DNA of 64,000 nucleotides. Origin: Chloroflexota bacterium (GTDB lineage: Bacteria; Chloroflexota; Anaerolineae; Anaerolineales; UBA4823). The DNA lies in contig JAKOUW010000096.1 of NCBI GenBank assembly GCA_029782365.1, positions 651,432 through 715,431 of the forward strand, read 5' to 3'. The translations under genes were made by a program, and so were the position numbers. Positions 54,112-61,129 of the stretch are shown here, piece by piece. Under the pieces are notes generated by a model. The model saw only the letters and a list, made by a program, of their open reading frames with translations, was not told the DNA's origin and made no database searches. Each line of letters opens with the position of its first letter. The first letter of the stretch is position 1.

Positions 54112-56613
54112 TTATTTGTTCTTGATCCCAAACAATTCCACTGGTTGGTGGACGGACAGGAACAATGTGCCATCAGGTGAAAATTCACCGTAAAGAAAGC
54201 CAGGCAGGATCATGGTCTGCATGGTGGTGTGCAGGTCCCAGATCTCGGAATAACTTGTCTTAACGTAAGTTTTCGGATCCTCCGAGACAATCCGGATGGC
54301 AGCAAAATTCCAATCCGGTGAAATAACCAGGCCAGAATTGCCTCGAAAGCTTGTAAATACGCCGATGTTGCATAATTGATTGGCAATGGCTCCATCCTGT
54401 ATCCGCCATATGACGATACAGGCGTAGTTTGTAAATGTGCCGCGCAACATCCCGCTCAATTTTCCAGCATTGGGATCGAAGGTTAAGTAATCATACTCGA
54501 CCCAGCTTCCTTTGATAGGCTCTGTGAAAGTAACTTCCCTCTGGCAGGCAGCAAGCGCACCGCCTTTGGCCAAAGATGGCAGGCACACATCCATATCCAC
54601 CAAGAACAGGTCAGCGATATCATACTGCATGGCTGCCAACTTGTACACTGAGGCGAATAGCCCGAGTCTGCCATCGCCAGTGAAATAAGGAATGTACAAG
54701 TCGCCGGGAGCATAATACCGACGTAGACCGGCAATGGTCGCTGTTTGGTCCAACTCGACCTCCAGACCGATGTGATAGGTGTGTAAACGAACCGGTCGGT
54801 GGCGGTAATCTTGACCGCCATAATCTTTCAAATCCTGTCCTTCGATGATTGCCAGGCGCTGGTCATCCGGTGAAAAAGCTGCAGCAAAATACGCATCATC
54901 GTACTCAGTCTCTGGCAATTGTATCACCAGAGCGGACTGTGCGTTTTGAGTCAGGTCAAATAGCCTGACAGCTCCATCGTTATAGCGCGCCAGCAGGTAA
55001 CGGTCGCCAGATGAAAATACCAGGGTTTTGGCGCTTAGCGGGAAAAGGTATTTACCTACCGGCTGAGGATCAAACTTACCCAGGGTTGTTAAAAGCGTTC
55101 CTGAATGTGCATCCCATAATTGTATTAGACCACCGTTGACGGCTACGGCGACCAGATTGCCATCATGGGAAAATTTTGCTTTGCCTGCTCCATAAGGAAC
55201 AGAAACCACCTGCACTATCCTATCCATCTGCCAAAGACCCAGATCGAAATCAGTCGAAAGTATGAATTGGCTGCTATCGGTTGAAAAAGCCAGCGCTCGT
55301 TTCGAATCGAAGCTAGCCTGCAGGATGAGCCTGGCATCCGTTCTATTCCAGAAATAAGCGCTGCGGTCAATCTCGAAACACAAACCATTGCAGCGCGCTG
55401 GCAGTCCGACCACAATCTGCCCATCAGGCGCAAAAAGCACACCAGAATAACCAAATTTCGGTTGGCCATGTAACGTTTGTTGTTTCGACCAATCTTTGAC
55501 TTTATAGATATCGATCTGCCTACTTTTCGAGACGAATGTAAAAAACTGCCCATCGGGTGAAAATGCCATATCACGCACCGGCCCAGAGCCATAACTGCTC
55601 CAGACCGGCTTGCCGTCAGCAGCATTGAACACCATCACCAGGCCGTTGCTGGTTGGCTCGCTTTGCATATTGCCTGGCTGGCCATTGTACGCGACGCTGA
55701 AAAATTCACTCGTCGAGGAAAAAACGACCTTGTCAGGCGTGCCGAAGAAGGTGTGAATTGTATAAAGCAGTTCTCCGCTGCTTGTATTCCATATTCCCAG
55801 GTCGCGCGAATCCAAGCGCCTCAAAACCAGCTCGGTGTGGTCTGGAGAAAGCGACTGGGCGTCGAACGGCTCTCCCTCGTTCTTGAAAAACGACCGCCTG
55901 GAGCCATCAGACAGGTTCCAAAGGGCGACTTCTGTCGTAACTCTGGTTTTTTCAGTCGAACTGATAGCATAGGTCAGCAGGAGCTGTCCGTCTGCGCTAA
56001 AGAATACGCTCCTTCGTGCTGGCTGCTGGACGCCAGTTTCTAATGTATACGCAAGCTGCGCGGCTGGCAATGAATACACCTGCACAATATCTTTATTGTT
56101 CAGCGTATAAAAATGGAAATCTGGCGCAAGCTGCAATATTTTCGTACTATTATCAGGATAAGAATAGAAATCAGGGAGTCCGGGTTCCCTGGCATGTATA
56201 CAATCTTCTTGCAAGAGGCTATCGGTTTTGTAAAAACAAATTTCATCATCGTTCCTGACCGCTGCAGTTTGCTGGTCTGGCGCTAAGAAAACATCGCCCG
56301 GTCGGATGCCCAGCGTTTTCAACAGACCGAAATGGCTGAAATTCTGGGAAGTGAGCTTTTCATAAGCCAATTGGACCGGCGTTGGGGTTAGAGTAGGCGG
56401 CGGTATTGGTGTGTTAGTCAGCGTTGGACTCAAAGTTGGCGAAGACACAGGTGTGGCTGTTGCGGTTGGAGCGGCCGCCTGATTTTCTCCAACCGGCGAT
56501 GGTAAACTTGCATTCTCAGTGTGTCGAAACGGTGTTGGCGTCGCACGGCAGCCGGCTATCAAAATCAATAAAACAAGGATGGAAAACAATTTTTCGAACT
56601 TCGATATGCGCAT
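54112..56613 (-). CDS. WD40-like beta-propeller lipoprotein, lower GC than neighbours
   Basis: An 833-residue exported lipoprotein. I use the ATG at 56613 because it starts a signal peptide with a lipobox (LILIAGC at about residue 22); the frame extends 147 bp upstream into a hydrophilic stretch. A Pro/Thr-rich linker with TPTP repeats follows, then about 700 residues of WD40-type repeats (for example VAVAVNGGLIQLWDAHSG, FSPDGQFFTF and SPDDQRLAI), forming one or two propellers on the outer face of the cell membrane. The DNA is visibly richer in A and T than the genes on either side, a possible sign of transfer. Ligand unknown. Confidence 0.82.
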   Translation of the reverse strand: MRISKFEKLFSILVLLILIAGCRATPTPFRHTENASLPSPVGENQAAAPTATATPVSSPTLSPTLTNTPIPPPTLTPTPVQLAYEKLTSQNFSHFGLLKTLGIRPGDVFLAPDQQTAAVRNDDEICFYKTDSLLQEDCIHAREPGLPDFYSYPDNSTKILQLAPDFHFYTLNNKDIVQVYSLPAAQLAYTLETGVQQPARRSVFFSADGQLLLTYAISSTEKTRVTTEVALWNLSDGSRRSFFKNEGEPFDAQSLSPDHTELVLRRLDSRDLGIWNTSSGELLYTIHTFFGTPDKVVFSSTSEFFSVAYNGQPGNMQSEPTSNGLVMVFNAADGKPVWSSYGSGPVRDMAFSPDGQFFTFVSKSRQIDIYKVKDWSKQQTLHGQPKFGYSGVLFAPDGQIVVGLPARCNGLCFEIDRSAYFWNRTDARLILQASFDSKRALAFSTDSSQFILSTDFDLGLWQMDRIVQVVSVPYGAGKAKFSHDGNLVAVAVNGGLIQLWDAHSGTLLTTLGKFDPQPVGKYLFPLSAKTLVFSSGDRYLLARYNDGAVRLFDLTQNAQSALVIQLPETEYDDAYFAAAFSPDDQRLAIIEGQDLKDYGGQDYRHRPVRLHTYHIGLEVELDQTATIAGLRRYYAPGDLYIPYFTGDGRLGLFASVYKLAAMQYDIADLFLVDMDVCLPSLAKGGALAACQREVTFTEPIKGSWVEYDYLTFDPNAGKLSGMLRGTFTNYACIVIWRIQDGAIANQLCNIGVFTSFRGNSGLVISPDWNFAAIRIVSEDPKTYVKTSYSEIWDLHTTMQTMILPGFLYGEFSPDGTLFLSVHQPVELFGIKNK

Positions 56614-56836
56614 TGGATATCTCGGAGAGGACAAACTGGAAAACCGGTGCTGAATCCTAAAACTACTTAGACGTATCAATAAATTATATAATCGAATGCG
56701 ACTTAGGAGATAGAAATGGAGAGGCAATCGCTTGTAAAAAAGGATTAGATTAGAATCCAATCCAATTGTTATTATTTTTTGATGAAAATCATCGCCACCG
56801 GAAAGATGGAAGGCGGGGAAAATATAAGCCCAAGTT

Positions 56837-57658
56837 CTATTGCTCTCCCCGTTCCATCAGCCGCAGCGCCGTCAGCAGCAGCAGCGAGACCAGCACCAGC
56901 ACCACCGAGAGCGCCAGGGCGGCGCCCAGGTTGCGTTCGAAGCCCAGGTAGATAGCCAGCGGCATGGTCTGCGTGACGCCTTCCAGGTTGCCGGCGAACA
57001 GGATGGTGGCGCCAAATTCGCCCAGGGCGCGCGTCCAGGCCAGGATCATCCCGCTGACCAGCGCCCGCCAGGCGGAGGGCAGCATCACGTGTTGGAAGAG
57101 CTGCCACTGCGTCGCCCCTTCCACCAGCGCCGCCTCCTCGAGCTGCAGGTCAACCGCCGCGAAACCGACGCGCGCCGAGCGCACGAAAAGCGGCGCCGAG
57201 ACGAACGTCTGGGCGATGACCACCGCCGCCGTGGTGAACGGCAGGTGGATGCCCAGCGCCGCCAGCCAGCCGCCGAACACCCCCGACCGGCCGAAAGCGA
57301 TCAGCAAAGCCACGCCCGCCACGGTCGGCGGCAGCACCACCGGCAGGTCGATCAGCGTCTCCACCACCGCCCGCCCGGGGAAGTCCCACTGCGCCAGCAC
57401 ATACGCCAGCGGCGTGCCCAACGCAACGGTGACGAACACGCACACCAGGCTGGTGATCACGCTCAGGCGCAGGGCCTGCAGGGTGCTGGGAGCCAGGGCG
57501 TTGGTCAGAAAATCCTGCCCCGCCGAGCGCACGAACAGCGCCAGCAGCGGCAGGGCCAGCAGCGCCACCAGCGGCAGTCCGACCGACGCAAACAGCCGGG
57601 TGGACCGGCTGTGCGTCTGGACTCCCTGCCTGCGGCGGAAAAACCTGGGCTGCGACAT
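56837..57658 (-). CDS. modB: Molybdate ABC transporter permease
   Basis: A 273-residue inner-membrane permease with about five to six helices. The cytoplasmic loop that couples to the ATPase contains EEAALVEGATQWQLFQHVMLP, and SWT-like TRALGEFGATILFAGN is typical of ModB. It begins 4 bp after the modA stop, so modAB form one operon. No modC ATPase gene follows: the next 223 bp hold no gene and the gene beyond is an unrelated lipoprotein. Confidence 0.92.
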   Translation of the reverse strand: MSQPRFFRRRQGVQTHSRSTRLFASVGLPLVALLALPLLALFVRSAGQDFLTNALAPSTLQALRLSVITSLVCVFVTVALGTPLAYVLAQWDFPGRAVVETLIDLPVVLPPTVAGVALLIAFGRSGVFGGWLAALGIHLPFTTAAVVIAQTFVSAPLFVRSARVGFAAVDLQLEEAALVEGATQWQLFQHVMLPSAWRALVSGMILAWTRALGEFGATILFAGNLEGVTQTMPLAIYLGFERNLGAALALSVVLVLVSLLLLTALRLMERGEQ

Positions 57659-57662
57659 GCGC

Positions 57663-58466
57663 CTATTTTACCGGCAAAAAGCCCCATTTCTGCAAAATGG
57701 CCTGCCCGCCGGGTGAGAGCACGTAATCGACGAACGCCTGGGCCAGCGCCGGGTCCTTGGCGCCCGACAGCGGGGCAATGGGATACTGCGCAATCACGTT
57801 GTCGGCGCCTGGGATCTCGATTCTCAACAGGCCAGGGACGGCGGCGGCGTCGGTGGCGTACACGATGCCGGCGTCCGCCTCGCCGAGCTGAACCTTGGTG
57901 ACCACCTGTTTGACATCATTTTCATACGAGACCACGTTGGCCAGCACTTTGGCCTTAAAGCCGGCGCCCTGTTCTTTCTCCAGTTTGTCCAGCACCTGCA
58001 GGGCATAGCCGCCCACCGGCACATCCTTGGCTGCCAGCACCAGCTTCAGGCCGGGTTTCGCCAGGTCGGCCAGGGTGGACAGACCGCCCGGGTTTTGAGC
58101 GGGCAGCGTCACCACGAGCTGGTTGGCGACGAACAATTTCACGCCAGAGCTGATCACCAGCTTGCCATCCTGCAAAGCGCTCATTTCCTTCGTGTTGGCC
58201 GAGGCGAAAACGTCCGCCGCCGCTCCCTGCTCGATCTGTGTGCGCAGAGCCTGCGAGCCGGCAAAACTGAACCTCACCGTCAGCCCAGGGTGGGCGGCTT
58301 CAAAAGCTTTGCCCACCTCGCCGAAAGCGCCGGTCAGCGAGGCCGCCGCGAAAACGGTCAGCGTGTGGGGAATGGGCATGTCTGGCGCGTCGGCTGCCGT
58401 GGGGCGCGGCGCTGCGCAGGCGGCCAGCAGCGGGATAATGATCAAGAAAATGTATAAATATTTCAT
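57663..58466 (-). CDS. modA: Molybdate-binding lipoprotein of the ABC transporter
   Basis: A 267-residue substrate-binding protein. The ATG at 58466 starts a lipoprotein signal (PLLAACAA); an upstream in-frame ATG lacks a ribosome site. The mature part shows the ModA pattern: VFAAASLTGAFGEVGKAF, FSFAGSQALRTQIEQGAAAD and VFASA, QLGEADAGIVYATDA and LSPGGQAILQKWGF, the residues that cradle the oxyanion. It captures molybdate (or tungstate) outside the membrane and passes it to ModB. Molybdenum use fits the YqeB-like gene nearby. Confidence 0.92.
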   Translation of the reverse strand: MKYLYIFLIIIPLLAACAAPRPTAADAPDMPIPHTLTVFAAASLTGAFGEVGKAFEAAHPGLTVRFSFAGSQALRTQIEQGAAADVFASANTKEMSALQDGKLVISSGVKLFVANQLVVTLPAQNPGGLSTLADLAKPGLKLVLAAKDVPVGGYALQVLDKLEKEQGAGFKAKVLANVVSYENDVKQVVTKVQLGEADAGIVYATDAAAVPGLLRIEIPGADNVIAQYPIAPLSGAKDPALAQAFVDYVLSPGGQAILQKWGFLPVK

Positions 58467-58588
58467 TTCAATCCATTGCAACTGCTAAGCAGAGTTCCAA
58501 ATCATGCACAGATACTCGGAAAAACGCAGAAAAGAGGGAAAATCGGCGCAATCTGCGGTTATGCTTTGGGAAAATCGCACTAAACGGT

Positions 58589-59155
58589 TCATTCACCCGG
58601 CGGGATATCCATCAGCTTCTCCCCGCAGGCATTCAGCCAATCGAGCAGCGATTTGAGCTGGCGGATGCGCAGATCGAGGCCCAGCCGGTTGAAGACTAGC
58701 TCAGCCGGCGCGCCGTCCAGCATGGTCTGCAGGCGGGTGGTGTCGGCAAGGATAGCCGTTTTCTGCGCCTCCAGCAGGGGCGGGATGCTCTCGGGGGCGC
58801 GGCGCTGCAGAAAGTACAGGCGGGTGGTGAACTCCACGCGCATGGCGCGCACGCTGCTGGCGGTCGGCGCGGCCAGCCAGGCCTCGAAACGCCGCTGCCC
58901 GGCCGGGCTGAGGGCCAACACCTGGCGCTCCGGCAGTTTTTTCTGCGCCACTTTGCTCGAAGTGACCAAACCCTGAGCCTCCAGGCGCTTCAAAATGCTG
59001 TACAATTGGCTCTGGCTGATGTGCCAGACGAAGCCCAGCTCGTGCACCAGGCGCTGGTGCAGCTCGTAGCCGTGACCCGGCCCTTCGGAGAGAAAGCCAA
59101 GCAGGGCGTATTCCGGCGACAGCCCGCCGGTATAACTGGATTTTTCAGCCGCCAT
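58589..59155 (-). CDS. PadR-family transcriptional regulator
   Basis: A 188-residue regulator. The N-terminal winged helix reads YALLGFLSEGPGHGYELHQR, then SQLYSILKRLEAQGLV, the recognition helix and wing of PadR proteins. A C-terminal helical domain (Vir-like, about 105-180) gives dimerisation and ligand binding. A perfect 12+12 bp inverted repeat overlaps its start codon and the GGTGAG ribosome site, which points to autoregulation. The divergent YqeB-like gene and the downstream modAB genes, 122 bp past its stop on the same strand, are likely targets. Confidence 0.9.
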   Translation of the reverse strand: MAAEKSSYTGGLSPEYALLGFLSEGPGHGYELHQRLVHELGFVWHISQSQLYSILKRLEAQGLVTSSKVAQKKLPERQVLALSPAGQRRFEAWLAAPTASSVRAMRVEFTTRLYFLQRRAPESIPPLLEAQKTAILADTTRLQTMLDGAPAELVFNRLGLDLRIRQLKSLLDWLNACGEKLMDIPPGE

Positions 59156-59180
59156 ATATACTCACCGAGTGAGTATATAT
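59154..59180. promoter_or_regulatory. Operator: perfect 12-bp inverted repeat between divergent genes
   Basis: ATATATACTCAC (59154-59165) and GTGAGTATATAT (59169-59180) are exact inverted repeats around CGA. It covers the PadR ribosome site and the first bases of its start codon and ends 34 bp before the YqeB-like start. A dimeric PadR protein is the obvious candidate to bind it. Confidence 0.8.
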
Positions 59181-59214
59181 CAAGGTCCGGTTTTTGGCAA
59201 GGTGCAGACATCAG

Positions 59215-60012
59215 ATGAAAGATTCATCTCCAATTTTGATCCTCGGCAGCGGAGATGTGGCCTCAGCCGCCGCTCACCGCTTATTCTCCGCCGGTCTCCA
59301 AGTGGCGCTGCACGAAGGACCGGCGCCCAGCGCCACCCGCCGCCAGATGGCCTTTACCGACGCCGTTTTCGACGGGCAGGCCTGGCTGGAAGGTGTGCAG
59401 GCGGTGCGCGTCGACGACCTGTCTGCCCTTCCTGTCTTGCTCGCCGCTCACCGCCAGATTCCCCTGGTGGTGAGCGATCTGGAGGCGCTGATAGCCGCCC
59501 TCCAGCCGCGCATCCTGGTCGACGCCCGCCTGCGCAAGCACAGCCTGCCGCCCGACCTGCGTTCCCTGGCGCCCCTGGCCATCGGAGTGGGCCCTGGCTT
59601 TGCTGTGGGTCTCAACGCCCATGTCGTCATCGAGACGGCCTACGGCGAAAACCTGGGCCGGGTATTGTGGCAGGGCGCGGCGCAGCCGCTGGCAGGCGAA
59701 CCGAAAGAAATCGACGGTCACGCCCGCGACCGCTATGTCTATGCGCCGCAGGCCGGAATTTTCGAGACCTCAGCCCGCCTCGGCGACCCGGTCTCCGCCG
59801 GGCAGGCCGTCGCCCGTCTCGGCGAGGTCACCCTCAGCGCCCCGATCGACGGCGTGCTGCGCGGCCTGACACATACTGGCGTCTTCGTGCCGGAGCACAC
59901 CAAGGTGATCGAAGTCGACCCGCGCCGGGATGCGCCGCAAGTCGCCGGCATTGGCGAGCGCCCGGGCAAGATCGCCGAGGGGGTTTTGCAGGCGGTGTTT
60001 GCCATTCCATAA
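59215..60012 (+). CDS. yqeB: YqeB-like (EF2563-type) molybdenum-hydroxylase accessory protein
   Basis: A 265-residue protein that matches the YqeB/EF2563 family linked to selenium-dependent molybdenum hydroxylases. Characteristic stretches are ILILGSGDVASAAAHRLFSAG at the N terminus, IGVGPGFAVGLNAHVVIET, NLGRVLWQGAA, LSAPIDGVLRGLTH and KVIEVDPRRDAPQVAG, in the same order as in family members. The role is thought to be cofactor handling for the hydroxylase, but no hydroxylase or selenium genes are in the window. The ATG at 59215 has AAGGTG upstream; a TTG 21 bp earlier is less likely. Sits head-to-head with the PadR gene. Confidence 0.82.
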   Translation: MKDSSPILILGSGDVASAAAHRLFSAGLQVALHEGPAPSATRRQMAFTDAVFDGQAWLEGVQAVRVDDLSALPVLLAAHRQIPLVVSDLEALIAALQPRILVDARLRKHSLPPDLRSLAPLAIGVGPGFAVGLNAHVVIETAYGENLGRVLWQGAAQPLAGEPKEIDGHARDRYVYAPQAGIFETSARLGDPVSAGQAVARLGEVTLSAPIDGVLRGLTHTGVFVPEHTKVIEVDPRRDAPQVAGIGERPGKIAEGVLQAVFAIP

Positions 60013-60091
60013 GTCCGTTCCTCTGATCCCAGCTCTGGTCCAGATTAATTGTTGTGCCTTGTGGCCCGCGCCTGCCGACCTGATTCTCGAA

Positions 60092-60119
60092 TTTGCAATT
60101 CGCAGAATTCAAGTATAAT
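60092..60119 (+). promoter_or_regulatory. Likely promoter of the flotillin-like gene
   Basis: TTTGCA (60092-60097), a 16-bp spacer and TATAAT (60114-60119), about 40 bp before the ATG at 60161, which is preceded by GAGGAGA. Confidence 0.55.
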
Positions 60120-60160
60120 TCAGCGAAATTCTGGAAGCTTCCAGCCGAGGAGAAGTTCGT

Positions 60161-61129
60161 ATGGACCCTGTTTTGCTCGTCATCGCCGCCGTCGTCGCCC
60201 TGGCGGTCGTGCTCTTCGTCGCCTATGAATACCGCATCCGCCAGCCCGACATGCTGGTTTTATATGAAGCCAAGGGCCAGCTCGCCGTGCGCGGCGGCTG
60301 GCTCTACCCGCGCCATTTCAGCCTGGCGCTCAAGCGCACCACCAGCCCCATTCAACTGACCGTGCAGGCCGCCGCCGTGGGCAACCTGGGCGTCAGCGTC
60401 AAGCTGGCCGGCTCGGTGGCCCCGGCCCTCAAGCACCTGCCCGCCCTGGTGCGCGTCGGCGGCTGGAACGGCGAGGTGGTGGCGCGCGCCGCCGCCGAGA
60501 CCTGCATCCTGCTCGAGAGCCTGGTGAAAGAATACGCCGAGCGGCGCGAGATCGCCGCTATCACCTCCACCGGCCTGGTGGAGTACCTCAACCAGCGCGC
60601 CGGGCAGGTCGAAGAAAAGTTCGGCGTCGAGCTTGTCTCGCTGGTGGTGCAGTCGCTCTCCGCCACCGACAGCGAGATCGCCGACGCCCTGCGCCAGCAG
60701 GAGCAGGCTCGCCTGCTGGAGCAGACCGAACTGCTCAACAACCAGGCGCGCGTCTCCGCCGCCAAAGCAAAATACCAGGCCGATGAAGAGATCGCCGGGC
60801 TTGACCACGCCCTGGAATTGAAAAAGGCTGATCTCAAGAAAGAGCTGCTGGAAAAAGAAGCCGCCCTGTCTCAGCAGCGCGTTGAAGATGAGCTCAGCCG
60901 CAGCCGCCTGCGCCTGGCCTTTGAGCGCGAAGAGCTGGAGATCCTCAAAGACAACCCCGAGCTGTTGGTGCTCACCCCGCAGGCCGCCCGCCTGGCCGAG
61001 GCCAGCCAGGGCCTGAAGAATGCCCGCACCGTGATCTCGCTCACCCCGCAGGACCTGGCGCACGGCTCCGAGCTGTTTGCCCTGTTCCAGAACCTTTTGG
61101 AGAAGGCCCTGGATAAGAAGAACGACTGA
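60161..61129 (+). CDS. SPFH/flotillin-like membrane-anchored protein
   Basis: A 322-residue protein. One N-terminal membrane helix (about residues 3-22) is followed by a beta-alpha domain (about 30-185) with LAVRGGWLYPRHFSLAL and VEEKFGVELVSLVVQSLSATDSEI, which fit the SPFH/band-7 fold, then a long coiled coil (about 185-265) and a helical end. Flotillin-type proteins form oligomeric membrane scaffolds. The stop overlaps the next start (TGATG), so it is translationally coupled with the aminotransferase-fold gene. Function unknown. Confidence 0.72.
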   Translation: MDPVLLVIAAVVALAVVLFVAYEYRIRQPDMLVLYEAKGQLAVRGGWLYPRHFSLALKRTTSPIQLTVQAAAVGNLGVSVKLAGSVAPALKHLPALVRVGGWNGEVVARAAAETCILLESLVKEYAERREIAAITSTGLVEYLNQRAGQVEEKFGVELVSLVVQSLSATDSEIADALRQQEQARLLEQTELLNNQARVSAAKAKYQADEEIAGLDHALELKKADLKKELLEKEAALSQQRVEDELSRSRLRLAFEREELEILKDNPELLVLTPQAARLAEASQGLKNARTVISLTPQDLAHGSELFALFQNLLEKALDKKND

